This document shows positions 40,520 through 52,863 of a stretch of 64,000 bases of DNA, piece by piece. The position numbers and the translations under genes were made by a program. The notes beneath the pieces are model-generated. The model was not told the DNA's origin, did no database searches, and saw nothing but the letters and a program-made list of their open reading frames with translations. The stretch spans positions 1 to 64,000 of the forward strand of contig CAJNDS010001302.1 in assembly GCA_905221605.1 (NCBI GenBank). Direction: 5' to 3'. The stretch comes from Symbiodinium natans. Taxonomy: Eukaryota > Sar > Dinophyceae > Suessiales > Symbiodiniaceae. How positions within the stretch are numbered: position 1 is the first letter of the stretch; each line of letters starts with the position of its first letter.

Positions 40520-41800
40520 TTCAAAATCTAAAATCTACATTAATTAGTACGATTGCAAACAAACAAATTGTGACCGAGCCAGTTGGGACATTCCCGGTGC
40601 CTTTTGGGGGCCTTTTCTGGATGCCTTTTTTGCCGCTTTACATTTTCGGCAACCCATCATGGAAGCATCGTGTTTGCAAATGCGGGGGGCTCCCCCCGCC
40701 CAACCCCCTTTTTTTTTGAGCCAAGCAGCTTGTATGCATAATTAAAAACCTCTATCTCCTTTCACTTTTAATGGTAAAATCCCGGACAAAACCTTAAGTT
40801 TCCTTGGTATTTGAATAGGAATACCCGCACTTGAGAATAAAACCTGTATTTTGTTTGTACTCGATGCGGAAACCTCTATTTCTTTAGAATTCAAGAGGAA
40901 AACCTCCATTCTCTTCCAATGTTGATGGGAAAACCTCCTCTCTTTGGTTTTTTAATAGGAAAACCCTTTGAAAACCTCTATTTTCTTTGGGTTTCCTCCA
41001 TCTTGCAACAGGGAGGCCCTCCAAGGTTGAAAGGCAAAAAACAATTAAAATAATTCCTTGACCGTAGGTTTACAGCAATGTAGACTCAGCAAGAACCCTG
41101 GAGACCCTCACGCACGAGTTTTGCAGACTTGACACAGGTTTTGCCTTTATCCCCCCCCCCCCCTGGGCGTACTCGTGCGAACTCGGGCGCGGTGCGTACT
41201 CGGGCGTACTCGTGCGTACTCGGGCGTACTCGTGCGTACTCCGACGCGGTCGCCCATTCCTGCTGCTGTTTGGCACACCCCACAATCTGGAGTCCTTGGT
41301 ACAAGTTGGTTGCGCCGGTGACCCTCTCTGTGGGGCGAAGCCAAGCAGCGTGGAAATTAGAATACCCATGGCAGAACGGGCACACAAAAATATTTTCCGC
41401 TTCGTGGTCGGACATAGTGTGCAGTCAAAACCTGACGGTATGTTCCTAGGCTCCCCTTTGTGGTGGTCGGACATAGTGTGCAGTCAAAACCGTGTTCCTA
41501 GGCTCCCTTGTACTCTTCCCCTATTGTGGTCCCCTTTGTGGTCCCCTTGTGGTTTTTGCTTGTGGTACAGGTCGGTTTCGTGGGGATGTCTCGAGGATTT
41601 GTCCATTTTAAACCTCCGAAGAAACGAAAAACATGATTGCAGATTCAAGAATCAATGTCCAATCCGATTACTTCGATTCCAATGGAACCCTGAAAATGTT
41701 TTGCGTATCCAAAAAATGTATGTCCCTTTGTGGTTTCTAGATGTGGCCAATAACGTGATTTGAAGAAAGTGACTTTCCATCGCAGTGTCAACTTTGTTTA
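40520..41800. other. No recognised gene; AAAACCTC-rich and CGTACTCG repeats
   Basis: 40740-41000 has six or more irregular copies of AAAACCTCTATTTCTTT-like sequence. 41166-41240 is a tandem of GGGCGTACTCGTGCGTACTC units after a poly-C run. A duplicated 30-bp GTGGTCGGACATAGTGTGCAGTCAAAACC occurs at about 41403 and 41463. No coding signal. Confidence 0.6.
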
Positions 41801-41819
41801 ATAGCGTACACCACGGAGG

Positions 41820-42050
41820 ATGCGTTGCAGAGTGTGGTTCCGGACGCCGCTTCCTGAAGGATGGGCGGAAGTCGGAGTCGAGGGTGAAACTGATGGAGTC
41901 GAAGCCTTGCTGGAGAGTCTGGAGGAGCCTGTCAAGGTTGTGTTCGCCGTTCCGTTGGACGATGTGAAGCAGCATGTGTCGTTGTGGAGCGAAGCCATGA
42001 AAAAGGAAGTGCAGGCACGACTGGACGCAGGGGCTCTTGTGAGCGTTCAA
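41820..42050 (+). pseudogene. Copia pol fragment, upstream part
   Basis: Reads VGVEGETDGVEALLESLEEP and VFAVPLDDVKQHVSLWSEAM, then KKEVQARLDAGALV, the segment that in Copia polyproteins precedes the RT domain. Homology stops abruptly near 42045. From memory of the family, the next residues would be those resuming near 46360. Confidence 0.55.
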
Positions 42051-42399
42051 CTCGCCATCTTCAATTCAAATGCCCCAACCGTGGCCACGTAGTTCAGGAG
42101 TTGCGAAGGTTGAAGCGATTGACGAAAACGTTCTTCCCAGCATAGCAAGTGCAACAAAGAATTGGTTGAGGTACTTAACAAGTGGCTCATGGTCAGCTCC
42201 GCGCTGGGCCCACGATGATAAGCACCTAAAGTGGTATAAAGCTCTGGCGGGGGTTGTTTTGATAGTGTGCGAGCCGGGCCCAAATTCGCTGCTTCTACCC
42301 ATTTTGGTTGTAGATCTGCACGAGCTCCAGTGCCATAGGGCTTCTTTGTAAACACTCGGCACCCAAAAAGGAGCAGCTGGAAAGGAGCGACCAAATTTC

Positions 42400-42900
42400 A
42401 AGGCTTGGTGTTGGGCCGAGAACAGCTGCTGGGAAAGGAGCACTCGGATTCGAGCCTTGATGTTGGCGCACCCCTTGCTCTGCTGTACCATTTTGAGCCG
42501 GATCATGACCCTGAGTTCGAGCAACCTTCGGAGTCGGTGTATCTGGATGTTCGAGGATGTACCAGATATAATGCAGGCACGGGTGGGTCGGCGTAGAGAG
42601 GACGGAGAGGCACGGCTGTGTTCAAGCAGCGATGCTGGGGCCTTTCGGAATGGGGCATGTGAATGAAAATGGGCAACGCTTACTAGGTTTTGCGAGGGCT
42701 GTACTCGAGGGCCACTGCAGGTTGCGGGGACTTGGTTTGACCATAAACATTCTGGAACATGGACGCGCAAGAGAGTCATGTGTTGGTTCCGGCTACATGG
42801 ATGCGATGGGTAATGGATGTGGCTGTTAAACCTGGGGTTGTCAAAGCGGACCACAGGAATGACAGACGTACGCCAGTCCCAGGTGAGGGAGGTCCAGCTG
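42400..42900 (+). pseudogene. LINE AP-endonuclease-like debris
   Basis: Short plus-strand pieces in changing frames: GPFGMGHVNENGQRLLGFAR (about 42636-42695) and, in another frame, ATWMRWVMDVAVKPGVVKADH (about 42794-42855). The N-x-N-G-x-x-L-L-x-F pattern and a following D/H-rich end are typical of LINE endonucleases. Heavily broken. 42910-45900 has no recognised domain; 45000-45600 is T/G-rich. Confidence 0.4.
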
Positions 42901-45900
42901 CCCCTGAGAACGATGCTCCTTAGGTGAGGAGGGACGAACGCAAGCTTGGAGAGATGGTGCTCTTCGGGACCCTCCCCTGAAACCTCACGTGACCTTTATG
43001 TTGGAGCTCTGTCTGGGTCCCTCTTTACTACGCGGCTGTCGTTTGCGTCAGATGCTTTGATGGGTCAAGTGGACTGCAAGCTCAATGGGCGAGACATCGT
43101 CCTAGGGGGCAACATGGATTTGTGGAGGTGGGAAGGTGAAGCGTTAACCTCTTTGGATATGATTGGGGTGGCACAGGCACTTCGGGCTTGGAATGGTTGG
43201 CAATGAAAGTGTACTGGCATCCCTGACTAGGAACGTTCAACAGGGAAAATTTCCGGTGTTGGAGATCTGCTAACCTGTACATTACACACGAGCATGGAAG
43301 AGTTTTCCACTGAAGAAGCTGAGGCGGACCGCAGAGTTGACGAGGTGACTGCCGTTGATGCCACAGAGCCATCATTCCGATTCCACACTGCACCTGAACA
43401 TGCTACCACGGTGGCACGGTGTTCCTCTCGCCTCAGATCATCAGGATCTCTGTCTTGCTCGCGAGCCGCGCGAGCAGCGACGAGAACGGTCGTGCCTGTT
43501 GCGCAGCATGGCTGGACTGATTCGGAGAAGCAGGAGGTGTCAGAGATACGCTGAAATCCCGTTCCGGCGATGGCTCGTAGCTTGGGGGGCAGACGAACGA
43601 TGGAACTGTTAGCTATATGCACCCCTACGGCACTTGGACCTTGGCTCTCCTATAGCAGCTCGAGCATCGACTTCGTCCAGCGCACAGGAGAAAACAGCAA
43701 CACGCAATGCGACATGTCGAGTGTCTGCCCCGAGAAGAACCAGAGGTCGGTATTGAGTCATCTTGAATCATCAGCGGTACACCGACCCACGAGCAACACG
43801 AACCCTAGACCCTGCAAGGCAAGTTCTCGGCAATGCTCACGTTTGCATAGCGCAGAACGTGCAACGATCACGCTGGAGGTTGCTGTAGGGTCTTCTTCCC
43901 TCGGTCATGACATATGGACATCTGCTCTCAGGAGAAAATAAACGGTTCACGGCAAGCATTGCGGTGATTTGACACTGTCAACGCAGCCGCTCACAAAACT
44001 ATAATAGAACGTCAAACACCAACGCACTGAGGTTTCACGCCAGCAGCGGCACCACGTCCACAAAAGGATGTGCTGAATTATCCGGATGGCGACGCCACGA
44101 ACATCCGTGAAATCACCAGCTTGAGACAGGCTGCTTATAAGGGAAGAAAGATAGGGATTGCTATTGATCTCCGATCCTATGCGTTGATGTGTGGAGAATG
44201 ACTGACGGTCACAACGCCGTTGGTACAGGCCTTCTGGAAGGCTGTATGGTTTGAAGAAACCTTCACGGCGATATGCACCATCGCAAGTAGCAAGTCCACC
44301 TGTAGCACCTGTGGCCGCGTGGATATAACCAGAGGTCGGTGCACATGACCTTTTGGGCTCAAATTGAATATGGGTAGCCCGTCGAACGGCACTCGAACTT
44401 TTGATACTCCTGCAATGGCAGGAAGGAGATGTTGGTCTCCGTGAACAAGGAGTGTCACTAGACGTTTGACAGAACCTACAAACAGCAAATATAGATGCGG
44501 TCGAAGCCGTGCAACACCAAGAACCAGAGGACATGTCAGTGCCATAGGTTTTGGTGGTTACTTTCCGCCACAACTGGAATGGGCACGTGTCTGTCTTCGG
44601 CGCAGGTCAGGCAAGCGGTGGGCAAAAGGGATGGCCGCTATCCTGACCTTGTCCGGCCAGGCTGGTTCTTACCGGGGATACCAGAGGGCTGTCCTGGCTG
44701 ATCTGGGGCACACCCTGACCACATATCCGTATGGTACAAGGGCAAGGGTCCTGGGAAGGGTGTCGGGGGTCGCGGGCGTGGGGTGGATGGAAACGGGCCA
44801 CAAACGAGCGTCGCCATCGCGACTGTCCGTGGTGGAGGATCGTGCACACAAACGCTACGTCGCCTGGTACATTTTATCAGTACTTTTGTTTTATGCTTTG
44901 TCCTTTCTGTTTTCGGTCTTCGGTCTGAAGGTGTTGACAATGGTACTGCCCACTGTCCGGGTCACTGCCGGTACCGTCCGGCTGATGTATAAGCCCTGCG
45001 CCGTCGGGGCTGGTGTCGGGTCGTCCGCGGAAGTGTCTGAGTGAGTTCCACTATGTCGCTTCCTGGATTGTGTCTTATTTTACGTGGTGCTTTCTGGTTT
45101 GATGTTCTTGGGCCTGTCTCTCCGTGTGGGGCGTAGGTCTGTGCTTCCCTCTTCTAAGGAGACAGCACGTCTGATTTTGTGCTTCCTGTGTCTTCCCCCA
45201 TTGGAGGTGTTGCAGTTCTGACAATCCTTTCCTTTAGTCTGTGTTGAGGGTTCTCCGTTCGTTCATTTCCCCCCGTTGGTTATTTGAGGTGGTTCCCTTT
45301 CTGTTGATTTGATCCCCCTTTCGCTGACTGTGTTATGGTTCGAGTTTGTTATTTTTGCAAGTGATTCCTTTCTTTTACTTTTACTTTCGCTGTTCGAAAT
45401 TTGAGTGTTTTATTATAGTTAGGTTGGTGCGCAAGGATCGACCTGATACAGTAACATGTCGCTGTGAGGGATGCGTGGATGGGTCCTTCACTGTGATGTG
45501 TCCTCTCCGGTCGATCGTTGCGCAGTTTTTTTTTGGAGTGAGTTTTTCGTCGTAACTTGGGACTGTAGGCCGACTGGCCTGACAACGTCCTCTTCCAGTT
45601 CAGAAACATCTTCCTCCGTTGCCTCCAGCTGCATCTTTTTCACCTCAATTCTGCGCTGATCCGCACTGGACCACGACGGCACGGCCAGCCTAGAGGCTTG
45701 CGCCGTACGTCGACTTTCGCTTGGCCGTGAAGAAGGCTCCCCCACCCCCCCCCTAGCCCTCCCCTCCCCTGCCTGATGAATGGAAAACCATCGTGGCAGG
45801 TGAGCAGGTGAGCAGATGATGCTGGCATACATGGCATGAGATGTCCGCACACGATTGGTAGGGCTTCCTTCCTATCTGAAGCACGAGGTGAGCGCATCCG

Positions 45901-46159
45901 CTCTCTGTCGGGCCCGCTGATCGATTGCGCGTTAACCCGGAGGAGGATAAAAAGAAGTGGGCGCGGCGTGCGGCGGATACGGAACGTGGAATGCATGCGT
46001 TGTCGGGGTCGGTGTTTGCCACATCGTCGCCTGAATTCGCGTGTTCGCAGACTTCATGTCTATGGCCTTCGCTCCTTCTGTTACAGCCTTCCGAACAGAA
46101 TGGGTGATTTACGCCGCTTGCGAGAAGCTGGCTGGCGCCATTGATTTCTGCCGGACGGC

Positions 46160-46325
46160 GCCTTCATTATCGTCGACTGGAAGCGCACGGCTGGCGGCAA
46201 GTTTACCTCGTGGAATCGGATGAAGTCACCGTTGGATCACCTGTATGAATGTGCCGGGGTGCAGCGCAGGCTGCAACTGAATTGCTATCGGTACATCTTG
46301 GAGACATATTACGAGAACACAGCGC
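46160..46325 (+). pseudogene. PD-(D/E)XK-like nuclease fragment
   Basis: The plus-strand frame reads AFIIVDWKRTAGGKFTSWNR, then PLDHLYECAGVQRRLQLNCY and RYILETYYENTA. The hydrophobic-D-x-K-R core followed by H-L ... Y/R-x-Q-L-N-x-Y-R-x-I-L-E matches the restriction-nuclease-like fold used by several viral and protist exonuclease-type proteins. It is cut off on the left by frameshifts and ends where Copia sequence begins. Domain assignment is by motif only. Confidence 0.45.
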
Positions 46326-46354
46326 ATCCAAAACCTTTCTTGCGTCTCCTCCTC

Positions 46355-47410
46355 GGCCTGCGAAAGGCGTCTTCACGGTCAAGCCTCCAGATGAGTTTCG
46401 GTTGCTTGATGACGACGGCGAGTCTCTGCTGGTTGGGTCTCCGCTTTTCTGCAAGCATCAGGCCCAAGCAAGACTCCTATGCTGGAGGATGTCATACTGA
46501 AGCCTTGAGGGCGACGTTGGCTCATGGAGCAGCAAAGGGGTGGCCATTTGCTTCTACGGATATCCGCAACGCCGTTATCTTGGCCCCGATCAAGGATGAG
46601 GAGGAGCCTGATGAAGAGGATGTCGTGCGCGGGCTATTTCCCCCAAAAGTCTTTCGTTTGGCAGATGTTCAGTACAGTTGTCAGGGGGAGGTTTCGAGAT
46701 CGGCGTCTACGAGAGGCAGTGTTCAAGGTGGCGGAGAGGCCTTGGTGTTGGAAGCTACGTCGACGCAGCCAGAGAAAGCGGTTGCCTACATGAATGTCTA
46801 TGTGGACGACATCTTGTATGTGGGCGACAGGTCTGCGGTAGTGGCTCTGCGTGAGTCTCGGAGTGGAAGGCCTCTCCGCTGTCATGGGCGACAAGGCATG
46901 ATAGCATCCGGTTTTTGGGCCTCGAGATTGGACTGCTTCAAGGAGGGGGCGTGAGGATTGGTCAGCAGGCGTACATCAGTACATCAATGAGTTGCTTCGC
47001 CATCACAAGATTGAAGGACCAGGGCACCTCACGCCGTGTCCGCAGTCTTGGCTTCTTGGAGAGCATGAGGTCCAGGCCGTTGACTGGGATGCACAGCTCA
47101 AAAGGGCGCAAGTGTTGACAGGCGAGCTCCTTTGGCTCTCGACGAAGAGCCTTCCGGACATCATGCACTCGGTCGCCACTATGTCAAGTTTTTGCATACG
47201 TGACCCTGCGCTTGTGGAGCGCATCGGCTTGAGAGCGCTATCCGATTTGAAGGCCACTGTCGATGTCAGCCTGGAGTGCGTCAGCCTGAGGCTGTCGCAA
47301 CCGGAGTATTTCATGCTACACCGGAGCCAATGCGGCAGCTGTCTCCTTTGGGGCCATGGAGCCAAGGGAGCCGACAGTGGAGCAAAAGGAGTTTGCAGCG
47401 CATGATACAG
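46355..47410 (+). pseudogene. Copia reverse transcriptase/RNase H, decayed
   Basis: Resumes with PAKGVFTVKPPDEFRLLDDD, then a palm-like STDIRNAVILAPIKDEEEPD, motif C AYMNVYVDDILYVGD (46788-46832, YVDD intact), GQQAYISTSMSCFAI, LTGELLWLSTKSLPDIMHSV and a piece of the RNase H region. At least four frame changes occur between 46360 and 47400. The order is that of Ty1/Copia pol. The 3' part (47400-47700) is acidic low-complexity. Confidence 0.75.
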
Positions 47411-47724
47411 AGGGTGGTGAAAAGGAAGGTGCAACCTTTGAAAAGGTGGTTAATCCACCCACTGGCGACACGGAGGACACCGCGCAGGTCGCAACAGCGG
47501 GGGTAGAGCCGAAAAAAGATGAAGATTCTGGACCTGTGACCTTAGAGCGCAAAGAAGAATAAAGAAGAAGATTCTGCGGGACTCAATGTGGCGCAGGGGA
47601 ATTTGAACGGGGTCAACACTGGAATTACCTGAGGCTGAAGATGAAGAACCGGCTTCTGGTGAGCATTTGGTGGTGGGGTGACCTCAGTTGAAACCAACTT
47701 CAACTAGCTGACGGTGCTGTTGAC

Positions 47725-48227
47725 TTGACGCCGATGCGGTATGGATTTACATGGGAGACAGCCCAGTTTGGCTATGATTTCGAGAACTGTCTGACTGTGA
47801 AAGCCAGAAGTTACCCGCTTCTTTCCCTTTCAAAAGAGACCCCATCCCTCAGGCACAACGATTCTGTTGCCATGCTGCGTCCACCCGTCGGCTCCAACAA
47901 CTCAGGTGAACTACAAGCAATTCTCGAAGCATTGGATTGTGTTCTTCGGCGCCGAATTTATCACTTTATCACTCCATTTCTGCACTCAACATTTTCACAG
48001 ATTCCGAATTCGCTCTACATGGTTTATCCACCACCACCGAACATACGTATCTACTCTCACTTATTCATAAAACTCTCGATCTCTTACTCCCCCATATGCC
48101 CATAGCAATTTTGAAAACAGAGGGCCATTGCGGGCAACAAGGCAATGACTGCGCTGACTCCTTTGCTCGTGGAGGCAGACACGCCCCGGGTCATAGTTTG
48201 ACCAAGGAAGAAAAGAACAAACTTTAA
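47725..48227 (+). pseudogene. RNase H remnant of a LINE-type element
   Basis: Plus-strand fragments in two frames: GSNNSGELQAILEALDCVL (Glu motif, about 47892-47945), ALNIFTDSEFALHGLSTTTE (Asp motif, about 47983-48040) and ILKTEGHCGQQGNDCADSFA (about 48108-48165). These are three of the four RNase H type 1 catalytic blocks; a frameshift near 47950 separates the first from the rest. No adjoining RT was recognised. Confidence 0.7.
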
Positions 48228-48316
48228 AATGGGAATGGCAACAGGAATAGCACAATAGCACAGTAAAGCAATGGAGCAACACTGGCACACGAAGGCAGCA
48301 GCAACACGAGAAGTGC

Positions 48317-51300
48317 CTGCTTCACCCTGAGAAAGCTCTCGACAATGATGGCCAGCAGAATGTTCAACGACACCAAGAACAGCAGGAAGGTGTACCTATT
48401 AACATGGCATTTTCTGAACCCGACACCCACCACGTAAGAAGTTCCAGGCCAAGGGCAAGATATACCAAATCTTCTGCAGCCAGCCCTCCGTCCACTCATC
48501 CTGCTCAATGCATGGAAAGACGATAACGCTGCGTTGGCCAAACTACTGATGGAAGGCGCAACTGTCCTCGAAAGGGTATTCGCCAATCAACATCCTCGGT
48601 CCCAGCCACTGCTCGCAGACTTACTCTCACAGGCTGCAGCAAAGGCACTGGAAACAGGTGTTGGCGGAAACGCGGAAGGTGGAGAACATGATCCTGACAA
48701 AGAGCTTCTTTTGCATATGCGCAAGGCGTGTTTTGCCCATTCCAACCAACCTCCTTTCGTTTGTTGAAACTTTTTGACATTGAAAGAACCCAAAAAGAGG
48801 CACCTCCAACCACGCCAAGAGGCTTGTCCGGCCCGAAGGACCAGTGAGCCAACCAGGCCAGGATCGTGAAGAATATCCTGAGAATCAAGCTGATCCTGTT
48901 TTTTTTGGACATGATGCTTGGTTTGTCAACATGCCAGGTATAGGATAGCGACGGCAATTTCCGAAACTCTGATTGGGGTTCCTGCAACCTGAAAGGCCGT
49001 TCGCACATGCAGATAGGGTGCAGAAAGATGAGGCAGAAATGGAACATGTCGCCAGAAGCTGTAATGACTGTGCGGCTGATGAGGTCGACACGTGGATGCA
49101 CCTCCATGTACTGAATAAGCCCTTGGTGGTCAGTGGTACCGACTCGCAGATAACTCGCACTTTTGGGTGGATGCCATGCTTTTCAGCCGTGACTCTCAGA
49201 AGGCACATGAAAACCAGAACGTAGGCCAGCAGCTTCATCATCTCCTTTTGTCATGCACTGCATGCAGCATTCTGGGCTCCACAGTGCATAGACTCGTGAA
49301 GACACAGATGCCAGCGAATCCGAAGCCACTTAAATACAATTAAATACCAAATACTCCACACAGAAGAGCCTCAGTCGAAAATCTCTGTTTGGGCCTGGTG
49401 AGCCACAGCATCTTTGATGACGTTCAAGGTCTCGAAAGACCCTGTGATGACCTCAAATGTTGGATCTAAGGCTCAATGTGCAAACCGCATCCCAAGGCAA
49501 TTAACTTGAAGGATGAAACTCGCCCCACGCTTGCTAAAGGCTTTCTCCTGCAGTCCTGATGTGAGCTTTGGGTTCCAACGACAATGATCAACATTAAGCC
49601 CTCTCACATTTACGACAAGTTGCCATCTCGACGGTTTCTCGGCTCTGCGGATCGTCCTTGGACAGAGGAACTTCAATTATTGAGAACAAATGTCAGGGCT
49701 CAAAAACGGGGAAAGAGATTTTTCGCCGTAGTGAGCCGGGACACCACGTCCAGAATCTGCTCGATCAAGGACAGCAACCCCACCATTGTCCTTAGATGCC
49801 CACAAACAGCTTAAGTTTCAAGGAGGTGCCCTTGATTGCTGGAAGAAAGAAAACGATGTGGTCCAAGCGGCGTGTCCTCGCCGACAGCACGGTACAGGAT
49901 GTCCATTGTGCCATAGAATCCAAGCCTTGCTAACATGTAGCGCCAATGGAACGAAGGTTCGAAGCGAATATGGAATGTTTGACGCTTCGGCACCTCGTTT
50001 GTCGTACTGACCCAGTGATCTCAATGCTTTGCTTTGGGTTTCTGTTCCCTACCCTCGATGGGTTTAAGTCAACCATGCTCCTCGGCTCCTTGCCCACCCC
50101 CAGAGAATCTTCTCCCACCGAGGGAAATACAACAACATTTTTATCACTGACTAAAATTCCAAATAGAATGTGTATACACATATATATTTATCTATTTATT
50201 TATATGCTTATTTTATATTCATTTATTCATGCATATATTTGTACACTACTGGCTTAGTTATTGTTATTGTTATTGTTATTGCTATTGCTATTGCTATTGT
50301 CATTGTTATTGTTCATGTTATTGTTCTTGTGATTATTTACATTCTTCTTCTTCTATAGTGTTTATTTTTGTTCTTATTTTGAATATTCTGTTTTGATGAT
50401 GAATGATGATGCTGATGATGATGATGATGCTGATGATGATGATGATGATGATGATTGCAGTTATTTATTGTTGTTATTCATATAACTGTTATGACTGTTA
50501 TTATGGCTATTATGGTTATTATGGTTAATATTGTTGTTATTATTATCATTACTACAATTATCATTTGTATTATTATTGTTATCTTTTTGAATATTACTAC
50601 TACAATTATTATTACTACTACTGCTGCAGCTGCGACTACTGCTATTACGACATAGATTATTATTAGTGTTATTCATTGTGTCTTTTTGGGGGGAGAGGCG
50701 GATGTGGCAGGGTTGTTGGTCGGCTCGTGACATAGCCTTCAAAGCTCTTGCAATTGAGCCCAGGGACAACACAGTCAGCAAGCAGTCGTAGGTTACGTGA
50801 CGTCGTGCTTTCACCTCTCAAGAAGAAGATGCAGGTCCTCTCTAACCATCAGCTTCTGTAAGCTCCCGGCTCGCCAACATCGGCAAAGAATGTATGAAAT
50901 CCGAGCGTAGATGATGATGAGAAAGGCGCTCCTGGGTAAAGGGCACACGTGGGACGGCGGAACAGTCAACGCACGTTTTCTGCAAAGCACAGTAAATCAG
51001 CGCTGAGGCACTGGAGGCATATGTATGTGGTCCAACGTGGTGCGTCCTCATAAAGCATTGGTGTTGACAAAACATGCGTTCCATAGGCTCAGGCCAGTTG
51101 GACGAGTTTGGACCACCATTTGCTGCCGGTGGGGGTTGACAAGGGTCTGCAAAAAGGAAAGTATCAAGCATAGTCATCGGGTCGCAAGAAAAGATTGCTC
51201 ATGTCGTTTGGAGGGGGAAACTCTTTGAGCGTTAGCACCACCGTCAAAATGGAAGCTGCGCCCATGACTTCGTGGCACGTGACCTTTAAGCCCGCCCCAC

Positions 51301-52261
51301 GTGAAGACTCGAAGGGTGTGAAGCAGACGAGGTGTCAGTGGCGGCGTGCTACCTGCACCGCCTTTTGTCACGTGAGGATTTCGATCACGCTGTGTGGTTG
51401 ACTTTTCTTTCTGATTCCAATTGGAGCCTGCGCATCTCTGCACCCCGGCTTTGCTAGCAGCCTCGTTATGTTTGTGTTGCCACCTGTCGAGCCTTTTGGG
51501 GCGTTTTGGTTTTTGGTCGGCTTCTTCTTCAGCCAGAAAGTCAGGCCCAGTGCGCTGAAGCCGGCTTCCAAAAACTCCAAACGCACCTGCAAGTACTAAA
51601 ACCTCATCAACTGTCTACTCTCACCCTTAAAGAGGACCAGCTCACACGTATCGCCAAACGGTGCAACCAATGAAGTTCAGGGGCGGGGTTGGCGGCTAGC
51701 ATTGCCGACTAGCAGGCAGTAGTGGATAATTGACGTAAATTGTTGAAACTGTTCATGACCATGAGAACGTCCCTGATGATCAAACCATCAAGCCCTGCGG
51801 CGGCCGGCCTGCAAAACGCTGTGCGTGTTGATACTCCTATCTGCGACAATTCGCCCGGTATCGGAGAAGTAAAAGTCCAACCTCATCCTGGGCAGTTGAG
51901 CTTGTCTCGGCATGCACGGGGAGGAGGCATGGAATGTGGGGAGAGGGGGGGCAAAAGGAGGGACAGGGCGGGAAAGTGGGGAGGGGGGAGAGGGAGGGAC
52001 AGAGGGAGGAGGGAGGGAGGGGGAGGGGGCGGGAAAGGGGGAGGGAGCTGGAGAGGGGAGAGGAGAGGCAAAGGGAGAGGGAGGAGGGAGAGCGAGAGAG
52101 AGAGAGGGAGAGAGAGAGAGGGAGAGCGCGGAGGAGAGGGAGAGGGGAGAGGGAGAGGGAGAGGGAGAGGGAGAGGGGAAGAGAGAGGGAGAGGGAGAGA
52201 GAGGGAGAGGGGGAGGGGGAGGGGAGAGAGAAAGAGGAGAGAGAGAGGGAGAGAGAGAGAG

Positions 52262-52304
<43 letters not shown>

Positions 52305-52863
52305 AGAGGAGAGAGAGGGAGAGAGGGAGGGAGAGGGAGGGAGAGGGGAGGGGAGAGGGGGGGAGAGGGGGGAGAGGGGGGGGAGGGGGGCAGGGAGAGA
52401 GGGGACAAAGGGGGGGGGAGGGGGGGGGTGGAGAGGGAGGGGCACAGGAAGAGGGGAGAGGAGGGAGAGGGGGAGAGAGAGAGAGAGGGGGAGAGAGAGA
52501 GAGAGGGGGAGAGGGGGGGAGAGAGGGGGAGAGAGGGGGAGAGAAGGGGAGAGAAGGGGGAGAGGAGGGGAGAGGGGAGAGGGGAGAGAGACAAAGAGAG
52601 AGAGGGGGGAGAGAGGCAACCACCAAACGAAACGAAACAGAACAGCATGGAAACCGAGTCAATGGGACTGCGCAGCAACAGAAGCATGACAGCGAAAATC
52701 ACAGCAGTGGGCAAACACGTAGAACCTGTTGTTGAGATGCGAGCAAAACATCCACCCAGAGAAGGCTGAGCAGCAAAGATATGGCATCTGCATTGGGGAA
52801 GTAGATGAAGCTGGCCACGAACAAGTCTCGCGTGAGATCATCGATCCACTCGAACTCCCGAAT
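48317..52863 (-). CDS. Polycystin (PKD2/TRPP)-like cation channel, partial exon set
   Basis: Exons placed: 52863-52792, then (after a gap with unplaced exons) 49244-49194, 49101-49022, 48877-48833, 48693-48649, 48594-48547, 48395-48317. The first encodes FEWIDDLTRDLFVASFIYFP, the end of the extracellular polycystin domain (W-x-D-x-x-T-R). The last six join in phase without a stop: an S4-S5 region (MMKLLAYVLVFMCLLR; HPRVDLISRTVITASGDMFH), S5 (FFTILAWLAHWSFG), a pore helix and filter (FSTFRVSANTCFQMLIGEYP) and S6 (FLLFLVSLNILLAIIVESF). Such channels conduct Ca2+/Na+ in cilia, plasma or ER membranes. Donors are GC at 52792, 49022, 48833 and 48317, GT at the rest. Exons for S1-S3 are unplaced; 51255-51195 (ILTVVLTLKEFPPPN) is a candidate. 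The 5' end probably lies beyond 52.9 kb. Confidence 0.82.
50165..50660. repeat. AT-rich microsatellites in the channel gene
   Basis: (GTTATT)n/(GCTATT)n at 50258-50340, (GAT)n at 50391-50455, and an imperfect TTATTA/TTATGG series at 50460-50660. They fall inside the interval between channel exons, hence probably intronic. Confidence 0.9.
51912..52620. repeat. 700-bp polypurine (GA/GGGA) tract
   Basis: Almost uninterrupted G/A on the plus strand with (GA)n, GGGAGA and GGGGGA units. It lies between channel exons at 52792 and 49244 and would be polypyrimidine in the transcript. It generates very long Arg/Glu/Gly or Ser/Pro/Leu ORFs in five frames, none real. Confidence 0.97.

Noticed and set aside
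40705-40730. Relic of the dinoflagellate spliced leader (TTGAGCCAA)
   Set aside because: Only nine bases match the reverse complement of the 22-nt leader, which is expected by chance in 64 kb.
42066-42854. 262-codon minus ORF
   Set aside because: Antisense to plus-strand LINE-like fragments and lacking any motif.
48440-48767. Convincing-looking plus-strand exon (ALAKLLMEGATVLERVFANQ and onward)
   Set aside because: It is antisense to two pore exons of the channel gene (48693-48649 and 48594-48547), whose joints are fixed by phase and family motifs.
51740-52769. ORFs of 250-330 codons rich in Arg/Glu/Gly or Ser/Pro/Leu
   Set aside because: Produced by the polypurine tract in both strands and multiple frames.
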